A program made the position numbers and the translations under genes. Shown here piece after piece: positions 18,517 through 28,347 of a stretch of DNA of 64,000 nt; the stretch's first letter is position 1, and each line of letters starts with the position of its first letter. The notes below the pieces were generated by a model. It was not told the origin of the DNA. It saw only the letters and a program-made list of their open reading frames with translations, and made no database searches. This stretch comes from Sunxiuqinia elliptica (GTDB lineage: Bacteria > Bacteroidota > Bacteroidia > Bacteroidales > Prolixibacteraceae): the NCBI RefSeq assembly GCF_900113005.1, contig NZ_FONW01000001.1, positions 496,001 to 560,000 of the forward strand, in the 5' to 3' direction.

Positions 18517-21500
18517 ATGAAAAGAGTCTTATTTTTCTTATGCTGTTCTTTCTTTAGTTTGAGTTTATTGGCCCAGGATATTACCGTGTCGGGTACAGTA
18601 ACAGCTAAAGAAGATGGACAACCTCTTCCCGGGGTGTCTGTGGTCATACAGGGAACAACAATTGGAACAATTACCGATTTTGATGGAAACTATGCTTTGG
18701 GAGTCCCCGCTGACGGGATTCTGGTGTTTTCATATATCGGGATGAAAAGTCAAACCGTTGTTGTTGACGGAAAATCTGTTATTGATGTTGTTTTGGCCGA
18801 GGACTATACAGATTTGGACGAAATCGTTGTCGTTGGTTATGGTGTGCAGAAGAAGAGTGTTGTAACTGCTGCTATTAGTAGTGTCTCTTCGGAAGAGTTA
18901 GAGAATTCAACGCCCACACGGATCGAAGATGTAATGAAAGGGCGTGTTTCCGGGGTCCAAATTACCCAAAGTTCTGGTCAGCCAGGATCTGACTCTAAAG
19001 TTCGGATTCGGGGAATTGGAACCATTAACAACAGTGAACCGCTATACATTGTCGATGGGATGGCTGTTGGCGGAGGCATTAGCTATTTAAACCCAACTGA
19101 TATTGAATCTGTAGAGGTCCTGAAGGATGCGGCTTCTGCTGCGGTTTATGGAGCTCGTGCGGCGAATGGTGTTATTCTGATTACCACGAAAAAAGGAAAA
19201 TCAGGGAAAGCATCGATCAACTATGATTTCTCTTATGGATGGCAAAATCCATGGAAAAAGAAATCGGTGTTGAACGCGAAAGAGTATATGACAATTATTA
19301 ACGAGGCGGAGCTTAATGACAAGAATGCTCCCCGTTATTCTCAAGAGCAAATTGCCGGGGCTGGTGCTGGAACCGATTGGCAGGACGAAACTTTCAACTA
19401 CGATGCTCCTGTTCAGTCTCATCAGATTAGCATTACCGGAGGAACGGACGATATTACCTATTTTTTATCCTTCGGTTATTTAAACCAGGAAGGGATTGTT
19501 GGAGGAAATTATGGCCGTTCAAACTATGAAAGGTACAGTATTCGTTCTAATACCACTTACAATGTTTTTGAAGCTGACCGTTCATTCTTGAATAATATTA
19601 AGGTGGGGGTTAACGCAGGCTATTCTCGTGTGTTATCCAGCGGCATCGAAACCAACTCAGAGTACGGCTCTGTTTTGGGAAGTGCCTTGACTTTTAATCC
19701 TCTTGTTCCGGTTTATGCGGAAGATCCGGATGCTGTTTTAGCCCAACATCCAACTGCCGTCACCGATAAAAATGGGAAGGTTTTTTCGATTCCGCCAGCA
19801 GGTTTCCAGGAAATTGCAAATCCCGTAGCTATGCTGAATGCACCAATAGGAGGACAGGATAATGAAGATAAATTTGTGTCCACTTTCTGGGGCGAAATTA
19901 ACCTGATTGAAGGGTTGAAATTTAAGTCAAGCTATGGTGTTGATCTGGCTTTCTGGGGAGCAGATGGTTACGAATTTGAACATTTTTTGGCGACCCAAGG
20001 AAAAGATCTAACGCAAAGTCATGTGTATTCAAATATGCACCGTGGTTTTGTGTGGCAGCTGGAAAACACCTTGACCTACAATAAAATTTTTAAAGAGAAA
20101 CACAGCTTAACCGTCCTTTTAGGACAGTCGGCTCAGGAATACAAGGTTCGTCATTTGTATGGTGACGATTATGACCTGTTGGAAAGCGATCCAAACAAAG
20201 CGAATATCGATTATGCCATTGCTCCTCCAACCGAAGGACGGGTGGCCGGAGGAACAGGAGGCTTTTCCAATGAAACCTTGGCTTCTTATTTTGGCCGGGT
20301 GGACTACAACTACGACGAAAGGTACATGTTTCAGGCGACCGTGCGGCGCGATGGTTCTTCTTCTTTTGGTCCAAACAACAAGTGGGCCGTTTTCCCATCG
20401 TTCTCCGTTGGGTGGAACGTTACCAATGAAGCTTTTATGGAGAACTTGCCTGACTGGTTTAATTATTTGAAGCTTAGAGCGAGCTGGGGAACCAATGGAA
20501 ATAACCGGATTGGTAATTTCAGCTATACCAGCTTGATGGATGGTAACCAGAACTATTATTTTGGTGCTGGAGACGACATGTACATGCAGTATGGTAGCAG
20601 CCCTTCCAAATTGGCCAATGCCGATGTAAAATGGGAAGAATCTGAGCAAATTGACCTTGGTTTTGATACCCGCTTCTTTGACAGTGCATTATCTTTTGGG
20701 TTCGATTATTTTAAGAAAACCACGAATGGAATGTTGATTGATCAGCCAATTCCTGGTTATGTTGGAAAGGGAGCACCAATTGCGAATGCCGGAGATATGG
20801 AAAACAGTGGATTGGAGTTTGAGCTTGGGTATCGCGGAAGTGCAGGCGATTTTAGCTATAGCATTTCAGCCAACGCCACTTACCTGAAGAATAAATTGAT
20901 TGATATGGGGAATGATTCTGGCGAAGCCATTTATGAAAGTGCGGGAGCTTCCGGTGTTGGAAGTTATGTCAAGGGGATGAACGGAGAAGTCTTCCCGTAC
21001 TTTTATGGCTACCAGACGGATGGCCTTATTCAGAATCAGGCGGAAGCAGAAGCCTACAATTCGTTGTATGGCGAAAATGCACAGCCTGGAGATGTTCGTT
21101 TTGTTGACTTAAATGGCGATGAAAGCATTACTGATGATGACAAAACCAAGATTGGAAAAGGAATGCCCGATTGGACTTATGGTTTGACAGTTGGTGTAGA
21201 GTGGAAGCAATTCGACTTTAACATGTTCTGGCAAGGATCATTAGGGAACGATATTTTCGATTTTTCACAGCGGGGAGATATTCCTGCAATGAACCGTCCG
21301 AGCTGGATTTTGGACCGTTGGACTGGAGAGGGAACTTCGACTAGCATTCCACGGATGACCAATCAAAATAGCAACCGAAACTGGAGATCATCTGATTTGT
21401 ACATCAAGGATGGTTCTTATGCTCGTCTGAAAAACATTCAGTTAGGCTATTCTTTGCCAAGCTCATTATTGCAAAAAGCAGCAATCTCGCGTTTGCGCGT

Positions 21501-21651
21501 GTTTGTATCGGCTGAGAATTTGGTAACCATTACTGATTATGACGGTTTCGATCCGGAAATTGCTTCTGGTGGTTATACAACAATTGGTATTGACCGCGGT
21601 ATTTACCCGCAATCAAGAACAATTATCATTGGTGCCAATATTACTTTCTAA
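18517..21651 (+). CDS. susC: SusC/RagA-type TonB-linked outer membrane transporter
   Basis: Outer-membrane oligosaccharide importer of 1044 residues. The ATG at 18517 is chosen over an upstream TTG because it begins a standard signal peptide (MKRVLFFLCCSFFSLSLLAQ). A carboxypeptidase-D-like regulatory domain (about 24-105, ITVSGTVTAKEDGQPLPG) is followed by the TonB box region DEIVVVGYG, a plug domain with IRGIGTINNSEPLYIVDG, and a 22-strand barrel ending in IIIGANITF. It works as a complex with the SusD lipoprotein encoded 19 bp downstream, with energy from TonB-ExbBD. The 243 bp upstream hold no gene and no clear promoter box. The symbol is a family name. Confidence 0.96.
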   Translation: MKRVLFFLCCSFFSLSLLAQDITVSGTVTAKEDGQPLPGVSVVIQGTTIGTITDFDGNYALGVPADGILVFSYIGMKSQTVVVDGKSVIDVVLAEDYTDLDEIVVVGYGVQKKSVVTAAISSVSSEELENSTPTRIEDVMKGRVSGVQITQSSGQPGSDSKVRIRGIGTINNSEPLYIVDGMAVGGGISYLNPTDIESVEVLKDAASAAVYGARAANGVILITTKKGKSGKASINYDFSYGWQNPWKKKSVLNAKEYMTIINEAELNDKNAPRYSQEQIAGAGAGTDWQDETFNYDAPVQSHQISITGGTDDITYFLSFGYLNQEGIVGGNYGRSNYERYSIRSNTTYNVFEADRSFLNNIKVGVNAGYSRVLSSGIETNSEYGSVLGSALTFNPLVPVYAEDPDAVLAQHPTAVTDKNGKVFSIPPAGFQEIANPVAMLNAPIGGQDNEDKFVSTFWGEINLIEGLKFKSSYGVDLAFWGADGYEFEHFLATQGKDLTQSHVYSNMHRGFVWQLENTLTYNKIFKEKHSLTVLLGQSAQEYKVRHLYGDDYDLLESDPNKANIDYAIAPPTEGRVAGGTGGFSNETLASYFGRVDYNYDERYMFQATVRRDGSSSFGPNNKWAVFPSFSVGWNVTNEAFMENLPDWFNYLKLRASWGTNGNNRIGNFSYTSLMDGNQNYYFGAGDDMYMQYGSSPSKLANADVKWEESEQIDLGFDTRFFDSALSFGFDYFKKTTNGMLIDQPIPGYVGKGAPIANAGDMENSGLEFELGYRGSAGDFSYSISANATYLKNKLIDMGNDSGEAIYESAGASGVGSYVKGMNGEVFPYFYGYQTDGLIQNQAEAEAYNSLYGENAQPGDVRFVDLNGDESITDDDKTKIGKGMPDWTYGLTVGVEWKQFDFNMFWQGSLGNDIFDFSQRGDIPAMNRPSWILDRWTGEGTSTSIPRMTNQNSNRNWRSSDLYIKDGSYARLKNIQLGYSLPSSLLQKAAISRLRVFVSAENLVTITDYDGFDPEIASGGYTTIGIDRGIYPQSRTIIIGANITF

Positions 21652-21670
21652 TCCATAAAAAGAAGAAGTT

Positions 21671-23200
21671 ATGAATCAATATATTAAAGCAATACTACTT
21701 ATTGCCATTGTGGGGTTTTCATCATGCAGTGAAGACTTCCTGACCAACTATCCAACAGATTCACAGGAGTCTGGAGGTACAGCAACCGAAGGGGCGATTT
21801 TGTCCAACTTGGGATCGTGTTACCAGGTGCTGCTGTTCGATAGCTATGCGAATAACAACTACAACAGTATTGTGCTGATGTCTGATCTTCGTTCAGATGA
21901 TATTTTCAAAGGTGGTGGTGATGCTGGTGACCAGGGGCAGTTGTACCGTTTGTCACAGCTGGATGCTACAGCCGATGAGCTTCCCGAAGGACTGTGGACT
22001 ATTTATTACAACGGGTTGGCTCGCTGTAACAATGTCATCTTAGCTTGCGAAAATGCCGTTGGAGTGGACGAAGCAAATTTAAATCAATACAAGGCCGAGG
22101 CACATTTTCTGCGCGCTTACTACATGCATTGGCTGTGGAAATTCTGGGGGAACATTCCGTATTTCGAAGAAGACTTGGAAGCTCCTTACTTTGCTCGTCA
22201 GTTCACTGCAGATGAGGTTTATGCTGAAATTATTGAAGATGTAGATTTTGCGATAGAAGGTAATAAACTGCCCATGGCAGCTTCAGGTGAAGATAAAGGA
22301 CGGGTAACGAAAGCCGCGGCTATGTTGTTGAAAGCCCGTGTGGTGATGTATCAGCAAGATGAAACGAAATACGCCGAAGTCTTGGCCGACATGAATGAGA
22401 TTTATGAAAGTGGTGCTTATAGCTTGGTTGACTACGCTTCAATCTGGGGAAGAGATGGCGAGTTCTGCGATGAGTCTATTTTTGAAACCAACCAGCTACC
22501 TGGAGAGTATGGTGGTAAAACCTGGGCTGATGGATGGACTGGATTTGGAACCAACCTTCCTGCGTTCATTTCTCCTAACGGATTAAGTGGCGCGGATCAG
22601 CTTAGTGGCCTGGCCATTTATAAAGGTGGTTGGGGATTTGGCCCGGTACGTCCTGAGTTGGTTGACATCTTTGAAGACGGTGACATGCGGAAGAACGCAT
22701 CCATCAATCATTTTGCGGATGGCACTTACACTGCTCGATTCCAGAATACCGGCTATTTTATGGCAAAGTATGCAGCACGCGAAGGCTATAACGAACCACC
22801 GGGTGATGTTGATCTGAACTATGAAAATAACCTGCGGATTTTCCGTTATGCAGAAGTGTTGCTAAACGCTGCAGAGCTAATCGTTATGGATGGTGTTGCA
22901 CCTGTTGGACAGTTGACTGCCGAGGTTGCCATCAATGAAATTAGAGAAAGAGCGGGCCTTGATCCTGCTGCTCCTACCGAAGAGTTGATCAAGCTGGAAC
23001 GCCGACGCGAATTTATCGGAGAAGGGATTCGCTTTTGGGATTTAGTGCGGTGGAATGAAGCTGGAACGCTGACTGAGAATATTCCGGAGTTTTCTTCGAA
23101 TCGTACTTGGGAACCTTATAAGAAGTACTTACCCATTCCTCAATCAGAAATTGATAAGACAGAAGGTGAGTTTAAGCTGATTCAAAATCAAGGATATTAA
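21671..23200 (+). CDS. susD: SusD/RagB-type glycan-binding lipoprotein
   Basis: Surface lipoprotein of 509 residues that forms the lid of the SusC pore and binds the incoming glycan. A short signal ends in the lipobox FSSC, followed by the usual LTNYPTDS start of RagB/SusD proteins. The TPR-like helical part contains YNGLARCNNVI and AEAHFLRAYYMHWL. The C-terminal SusD signature is visible as INEIRERAGL, IKLERRREFIGEGIRFWDLVRW and KKYLPIPQSEIDK. It sits 19 bp after susC and 37 bp before the PKD lipoprotein, so the three are one operon. Ligand specificity is inferred from the downstream GH3/GH16 genes, not from this sequence. Confidence 0.96.
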   Translation: MNQYIKAILLIAIVGFSSCSEDFLTNYPTDSQESGGTATEGAILSNLGSCYQVLLFDSYANNNYNSIVLMSDLRSDDIFKGGGDAGDQGQLYRLSQLDATADELPEGLWTIYYNGLARCNNVILACENAVGVDEANLNQYKAEAHFLRAYYMHWLWKFWGNIPYFEEDLEAPYFARQFTADEVYAEIIEDVDFAIEGNKLPMAASGEDKGRVTKAAAMLLKARVVMYQQDETKYAEVLADMNEIYESGAYSLVDYASIWGRDGEFCDESIFETNQLPGEYGGKTWADGWTGFGTNLPAFISPNGLSGADQLSGLAIYKGGWGFGPVRPELVDIFEDGDMRKNASINHFADGTYTARFQNTGYFMAKYAAREGYNEPPGDVDLNYENNLRIFRYAEVLLNAAELIVMDGVAPVGQLTAEVAINEIRERAGLDPAAPTEELIKLERRREFIGEGIRFWDLVRWNEAGTLTENIPEFSSNRTWEPYKKYLPIPQSEIDKTEGEFKLIQNQGY

Positions 23201-23237
23201 TCGCTAAATCGATTGTAAAAAACTAAACAATAGTGAG

Positions 23238-25016
23238 ATGAAAAATATGTTTAAAATAGGTTTGCTGGTAGCATTGTTGGCGACACTATTCTCGGGGTGC
23301 GAGCCTCAGGAGTTTGACTCGGGAGACATCCGAGAAAGTTATCCTCCCTCTGAAGAGGAGATGACGGCAACGGTCACCCAAGGAGAAGATGCTTACCATT
23401 TCAACATGGTTAGTAATGCCGAAGTTTCTGGCATTCATTTGATCAAATGGGATTTAGGAAATGGGAGTGTGGTGAAAGGAAAAGAAGTAGTAGCCTATTA
23501 TCCATTGCCGGGAACTTACGACGTGACCTTGACCATTACCACAAATAATGGAGCTTATACCGAAAAGGTCGTTACGCAAATTGTTCAGGAGGAAACGGAC
23601 TATTCAATTTTTACCAGTGAGAAGTTTATTTTCCTTAGTGGCGGAGTCGATGACTTGGATGGAAAAACGTGGGTGTTGGACAGTTTAGCTCAAGGCCATC
23701 TAGGTGTTGGTCCGGCTGGGTCTAATGGGTTGGCCTGGTGGTCTGCAGGTCCTTTGGCTAAGCAAGGTGTTGGCGAGTTATATGATGATAAAATCAACTT
23801 TCAAATTACAGGTTTTAAAGCCACGCTAACAAACAATGGGAAAAGCTATGTAAAAGACTTCATTGCAAGTAGCCCGGAATATAGTAATGGTTATGTTGAT
23901 GATACGGATTGGGTTGTAGATTTTACTCCAGCTCCTGGAAGTTGGTTTATTGAAGAGCGAGATGGAAAATCATTCTTGACGCTTTCTGGAACAACCCGAC
24001 TGTTCCCAATTTTTGATGTAGATGCGGTAAATGGATCATACGAAATTTTGAAATTGGATGAAAATGTGATGGAACTTGTTGCCCTTGGAGGAGATGGTAA
24101 TGCCTGGCATTATCAGTTGATTCCTGAAGGGTATGTAAAACCTTCCGTTTCCGCAGAATTGTTGGTCACTGATTTGTCTGCTTCTGAAGCGAATACCTAT
24201 GAAGTATCCTTGGATCAAGTGAATATCCCAGCGGGGCAGGCAATTAATGGTGTTACGTTTAACTTTGGTGATGGAGATCCAGTTGTTGCTGACAATTACA
24301 CCGATGTGGTTTCGCATACGTACATGCGCGCCGGTACCTATCAGATTACAGTTGTTGTAAATAGCTCGGTGGGAGAGTTTATGCTTTCCGAAACAGTAAC
24401 AGTAACGACAAATCATCCCGACTATGTGCCATTCTTATTGGATGAAATGGTCATGTACAACGACTTTAGTGAAGTGAGTTTGACAAGCGTAAATGGCGAA
24501 GATTGTGGTGTTAGTGTTGTTGCTAATCCCGAGCGGATTTATCCAAACAGAAGTGCCAATGTGGCCATGTATACTAAAACTAACAGTCAGTGGGGAAATG
24601 CCAACATGAAGTTGCCTGCAGGCTATCGATTTGATCTGAGGTCGATTGCAACCTTCAAAATGATGGTTTATGGTAATGCCGGAGATGTGGTGCTGCTAAA
24701 ACTGGAAAATACGGATATGGGCGGAAATGCTTGGCAAACAGGTGTCGAGCTCACGTATACCATCCAGAATGATAATACTTGGGAAGTGGCTGAATATGAC
24801 TTTACAGGCGCTCCAACAGCTGATTTATCATGGGATCCAGGTTTGGCTGTATTGATGGCAAGTGATGTTACGACAGACGATCGTTATAGTCATGATTATT
24901 ATGATGTTGTCCGGATTATGCTGAATCCTGGCAATGGAGATGGAACGCATGAGTTCTACTTCGATGAGTTGTCAGGGCCTCACGTAGAGGGGATTAAGTC
25001 GGCTCAGATTAGATAG
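23238..25016 (+). CDS. PKD-domain surface glycan-binding lipoprotein (PUL-associated)
   Basis: Lipoprotein of 592 residues (lipobox FSGC) in the third position of a susCD operon, where surface glycan-binding proteins usually sit. Two PKD-type Ig domains can be seen: about 40-120 (IKWDLGNGSVVKGKEVVAYY, then PGTYDVTLTITTNN) and about 310-395 (VTFNFGDGDPVVADNYTDVV, then AGTYQITVVVNSS). Between them is a region of unknown fold. The C-terminal 190 residues (from MVMYNDFSEVSL) look like a carbohydrate-binding beta-sandwich ending HEFYFDELSG. No catalytic motif is seen. A role in holding beta-glucan at the cell surface is inferred from context. A terminator follows. Confidence 0.85.
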   Translation: MKNMFKIGLLVALLATLFSGCEPQEFDSGDIRESYPPSEEEMTATVTQGEDAYHFNMVSNAEVSGIHLIKWDLGNGSVVKGKEVVAYYPLPGTYDVTLTITTNNGAYTEKVVTQIVQEETDYSIFTSEKFIFLSGGVDDLDGKTWVLDSLAQGHLGVGPAGSNGLAWWSAGPLAKQGVGELYDDKINFQITGFKATLTNNGKSYVKDFIASSPEYSNGYVDDTDWVVDFTPAPGSWFIEERDGKSFLTLSGTTRLFPIFDVDAVNGSYEILKLDENVMELVALGGDGNAWHYQLIPEGYVKPSVSAELLVTDLSASEANTYEVSLDQVNIPAGQAINGVTFNFGDGDPVVADNYTDVVSHTYMRAGTYQITVVVNSSVGEFMLSETVTVTTNHPDYVPFLLDEMVMYNDFSEVSLTSVNGEDCGVSVVANPERIYPNRSANVAMYTKTNSQWGNANMKLPAGYRFDLRSIATFKMMVYGNAGDVVLLKLENTDMGGNAWQTGVELTYTIQNDNTWEVAEYDFTGAPTADLSWDPGLAVLMASDVTTDDRYSHDYYDVVRIMLNPGNGDGTHEFYFDELSGPHVEGIKSAQIR

Positions 25017-25027
25017 TTTAAAAACAG

Positions 25028-25064
25028 AAAACCTGCCCACTACCATCATGGCTTGGGCAGGTTT
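25028..25064 (+). terminator. Hairpin terminator after the susCD-PKD operon
   Basis: An 11-bp stem (AAACCTGCCCA/TGGGCAGGTTT) with a 14-nt loop is followed by a weak T-tract. It lies 12 bp after the PKD lipoprotein stop. The hydrolase genes beginning at 25226 are therefore probably a second transcription unit. Confidence 0.7.
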
Positions 25065-25225
25065 CATTCACCTGAACGAAGCAATAAGCTTAATTGGAAA
25101 ATGTGCAGTTGGGTGGCGGTTGCTGTTGGGTTTCAAACAAGTCTTCATTTTTGAAAGACTATTGAAATTGCAAACATTGATTCGTGATTTACGGTTAAGC
25201 CGCTGCTGATTAAACTTTAAGAGAA

Positions 25226-27478
25226 ATGAAAACAACACTTCTAATTTTAGTTGGCTTGCTGTTGTGCATGGGGGCAAATGCAACGGTTTCTCCGAAAAAG
25301 GATGAACAAGTAGAGCGAAAGATAAAGGAATTGATTGCCCAAATGACTTTGGAAGAAAAGCTAGGACAGATGTCTCAGTTTGATCCAGGACAGCTGGGAG
25401 GGGCAGAAAGTGCCAAACAAGCCATTAGAGATGGGAAAGTGGGTTCTATCTTGAATTTGGTAGGGGCCAGTAGAGTCAATGAGTTACAGAAGGTCGCTGT
25501 TGAGGAAAGTCGCTTAGGCATTCCGTTGATTATTGGGCGGGATGTTATTCATGGATACCGGACCATCATGCCGATTCCTTTGGGAATGGCAGCAAGCTGG
25601 AATGCGGAATTGGCAGAGCAGGCGATGGGAGTCGCTGCGGCAGAGGCAGCCTCTGAAGGAATTCACTGGACTTTTGCGCCGATGATTGATGTGTCACGAG
25701 ATCCTCGTTGGGGCCGTATTGCAGAAAGTTGTGGAGAGGACACTTACCTGACTTCAGTAATGGCAAAAGCAATGGTCAAAGGTTTTCAAGGCGAGGACCT
25801 GACTGATTCGAGAACCATTGCAGCCTGTGCCAAGCACTTTGTGGGCTACGGGGCCGCTGAAGGTGGCCGGGACTACAATACGACCTTGATTCCGGAAGTG
25901 CAACTTCGGAATGACTATTTACCTCCTTTTAAAGCTGCTGTTGACGCAGGAGTGGCAACATTCATGTCCGCATTTAATGATTTGAATGGTGTGCCTGCCA
26001 GTGGAAATGAATTTACGCTGAAGCAGATTTTACGCCAGGAGTGGGGCTACGAAGGAATGGTGGTGAGTGACTGGGCGTCCATTGCAGAGATGATTCCTCA
26101 TGGCTATGCTGCCAATCAAAAGGAAGCAGCTGAAAAGGCCTTGAATGCTGGTGTTGACATGGAGATGGCCAGCAACTGCTATGTTGAGAATGTACAAGCT
26201 TTGCTGGACGAAGGAAAAATAGAAATGGCGACAATTGACTCGTATGTGGCTAACATCCTTCGCTTGAAATTCAGCCTGGGATTGTTTGATCAGCCATATA
26301 CCGACGAGTCGTTGGCAGCGAAGACCATTCTGTCCGAAAGGCACTTGGAAATAGCCAAAGAGGCGGCAAGCGAGAGTTTCGTTTTACTTCAAAACAAGAA
26401 TGAGTTGCTGCCTTTATCGAAGTCAATTAGCTCCATTGCTGTGATCGGTCCTTTGGCAGATTCGCCACATGATCAGATGGGGACTTGGGTATTTGATGGA
26501 AACAAAGAAAACTCGGTGACACCACTCACGGCTTTGAAAGAGAAACTGGGTGCAGCAAAAATCAATTTTGCAAAAGGGCTGGAGATTAGTCGTACTAAAT
26601 CAACTGAAGGCTTTGCTGAGGCTGTTGAGGCCGCCAAGAAGTCAGATGTTGTCGTGCTGTTTTTGGGTGAAGAGTCGATTCTATCTGGGGAAGCCCACAG
26701 CTTAGCGAACCTAAACCTACAAGGAAGTCAAACGCAGCTATTGGAAGCTGTTCAAGCGACGGGAAAGCCTGTGGTGATGGTTGTTATGGCTGGTCGGCAA
26801 CTGACGATTGAGCGAGAACTGAAATTGGCTGATGCTGTTTTATATGCTTGGCATCCGGGAACAATGGGTGGTCCGGCCCTTGCTGATATGCTATTTGGCG
26901 AAGCAGTTCCATCTGGAAAATTGCCAGTCACCTTCCCTAAAACAGTGGGGCAAATTCCGATCTACTACAATCACAAAAACACCGGGCGCCCTGCTGATTA
27001 CCAACAGTGGACCGATATTAATAAGATTCCGGCTGAAGCTACTCAGCACTCCTTGGGCAATACTTCGCACTACCTGGATGCAGGTTTTGAACCCCTTTTC
27101 CCTTTTGGTTATGGATTGAGCTATTCTTCATTTGACTATTCCAATTTAGAGCTTTCTTCCAACACCATGGGTGTGGATGGAGCAATCGATGTGTCGGTTA
27201 CATTGAAAAATACGGGCAAATACGAAGCTGCAGAGGTTGTACAATTATACATTCGCGATCGCTTTGGAAGTGTAACCCGGCCGGTGAGACAGCTGAAAGG
27301 CTATAAAAAAGTGACCTTGAAACCAGGGGAATCACAACAAGTGAGCATCAATTTGAAGGCAAACGAACTGGCGTTTTTTAATGGTAAAGATTATGTGATT
27401 GAAGCTGGTGATTTTGATGTCTGGATGGGCACGAATGCCCAGGAAGGATTGCATGCTGAGTTTTCAATCGACAAATAG
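25226..27478 (+). CDS. Glycoside hydrolase family 3, beta-glucosidase (BglX type)
   Basis: Exo-beta-glucosidase of 750 residues with a Sec signal peptide (MKTTLLILVGLLLCMGANA), so periplasmic. The N-terminal GH3 barrel shows MTLEEKLGQMSQ, the substrate-binding LGIPLIIGRDVIHGY, CAKHFVGYGA, and the catalytic Asp nucleophile in GMVVSDWASI (about residue 280). The GH3 C-terminal alpha/beta domain (about 390-600) and a fibronectin-III-like domain (from about 660, AAEVVQLYIRDRFGSVTRPV) complete the BglX architecture. In a laminarin-type PUL it would release glucose from imported beta-glucan oligosaccharides. It is 17 bp upstream of the first GH16 gene, hence same operon. Confidence 0.95.
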   Translation: MKTTLLILVGLLLCMGANATVSPKKDEQVERKIKELIAQMTLEEKLGQMSQFDPGQLGGAESAKQAIRDGKVGSILNLVGASRVNELQKVAVEESRLGIPLIIGRDVIHGYRTIMPIPLGMAASWNAELAEQAMGVAAAEAASEGIHWTFAPMIDVSRDPRWGRIAESCGEDTYLTSVMAKAMVKGFQGEDLTDSRTIAACAKHFVGYGAAEGGRDYNTTLIPEVQLRNDYLPPFKAAVDAGVATFMSAFNDLNGVPASGNEFTLKQILRQEWGYEGMVVSDWASIAEMIPHGYAANQKEAAEKALNAGVDMEMASNCYVENVQALLDEGKIEMATIDSYVANILRLKFSLGLFDQPYTDESLAAKTILSERHLEIAKEAASESFVLLQNKNELLPLSKSISSIAVIGPLADSPHDQMGTWVFDGNKENSVTPLTALKEKLGAAKINFAKGLEISRTKSTEGFAEAVEAAKKSDVVVLFLGEESILSGEAHSLANLNLQGSQTQLLEAVQATGKPVVMVVMAGRQLTIERELKLADAVLYAWHPGTMGGPALADMLFGEAVPSGKLPVTFPKTVGQIPIYYNHKNTGRPADYQQWTDINKIPAEATQHSLGNTSHYLDAGFEPLFPFGYGLSYSSFDYSNLELSSNTMGVDGAIDVSVTLKNTGKYEAAEVVQLYIRDRFGSVTRPVRQLKGYKKVTLKPGESQQVSINLKANELAFFNGKDYVIEAGDFDVWMGTNAQEGLHAEFSIDK

Positions 27479-27495
27479 AATAAAAAGGTTTGGTT

Positions 27496-28335
27496 ATGGC
27501 TGGAACATATTTTTCGGTTTTTTTGCTTTTCGGTTTTTTGCTTGCTGGAATCTCATGTGGTCAGGTTGATCAGAAGAAAGCAGATCAGTATGAGTTGGTG
27601 TGGGCAGATGAGTTTGACTATGTTGGCTTGCCTGATTCCTTGAAGTGGAGTTATGATACCGAAGGGAATGACTGGGGATGGGGAAACCAGGAAGAACAGT
27701 TTTATACCAAGCGTCGATTGGCTAATGCAGAGGTGAAAAATGGCCGTTTGTATATCACAGCCATCAAAGAGAATTACAAGGATCGGAAGTTTACCTCAGC
27801 GCGATTAGTCACGAAAGGAAAAGGCGATTGGCTGTATGGTAAGGTGGAAGTGAGCGCTAAACTGCCTCAGGGAAGAGGCCTTTGGCCTGCCATTTGGATG
27901 CTTCCTACCGATTGGAAATATGGCGGATGGCCTGCCAGTGGTGAAATCGATATTATGGAGAATGTAGGCTTTATGGCGGATACAATTTTGGCCTCGGTGC
28001 ATACGCAAAGCTATCATCACAGTATCGGTACACAGCAATCCGATACTCTGATTATCCCTTCTTGTTATGACGAGTTTCACACCTATCAGCTGGAGTGGGA
28101 GCCCGATGAGTTAAGGGCTTACATTGATGGACAGCACTTTTTTACTTTTCAGAATGAAGAAACGGGCACCGATGCCTGGCCATTTGATCAACGATTTCAT
28201 CTTTTGTTGAACGTTGCTGTTGGAGGCACTTGGGGAGGTGCTAAGGGAATCGATTCAGCAATTTTTCCGCGCTCAATGGAAGTTGATTATGTCCGGGTTT
28301 ATCAAAAGCAAGCAAGTTTCAAATCGTCCAACTAA
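27496..28335 (+). CDS. GH16 endo-beta-glucanase (laminarinase-like), lipoprotein
   Basis: Endo-acting beta-1,3(4)-glucanase of about 279 residues. The ATG at 27496 is preferred to a TTG two codons earlier. The signal ends in a lipobox (AGISC), so the enzyme is probably on the cell surface. The single GH16 domain runs WADEFDYVGLPDSLKW to EVDYVRVYQK. The catalytic motif GEIDIMENVG provides nucleophile, helper Asp and acid/base in the ExDxxE pattern. The pattern GLWPAIWMLPTDWKYGGWP is usual for bacterial laminarinases. It is followed 12 bp later by a longer GH16 paralogue with a nearly identical catalytic core, so tandem duplication is likely. Confidence 0.95.
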   Translation: MAGTYFSVFLLFGFLLAGISCGQVDQKKADQYELVWADEFDYVGLPDSLKWSYDTEGNDWGWGNQEEQFYTKRRLANAEVKNGRLYITAIKENYKDRKFTSARLVTKGKGDWLYGKVEVSAKLPQGRGLWPAIWMLPTDWKYGGWPASGEIDIMENVGFMADTILASVHTQSYHHSIGTQQSDTLIIPSCYDEFHTYQLEWEPDELRAYIDGQHFFTFQNEETGTDAWPFDQRFHLLLNVAVGGTWGGAKGIDSAIFPRSMEVDYVRVYQKQASFKSSN

Positions 28336-28347
28336 AGCAACAAGAAT

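Noticed and set aside
27490-27495. TTG as start of the first GH16 gene
   Set aside because: The ATG two codons later gives the same signal peptide and is the commoner start.
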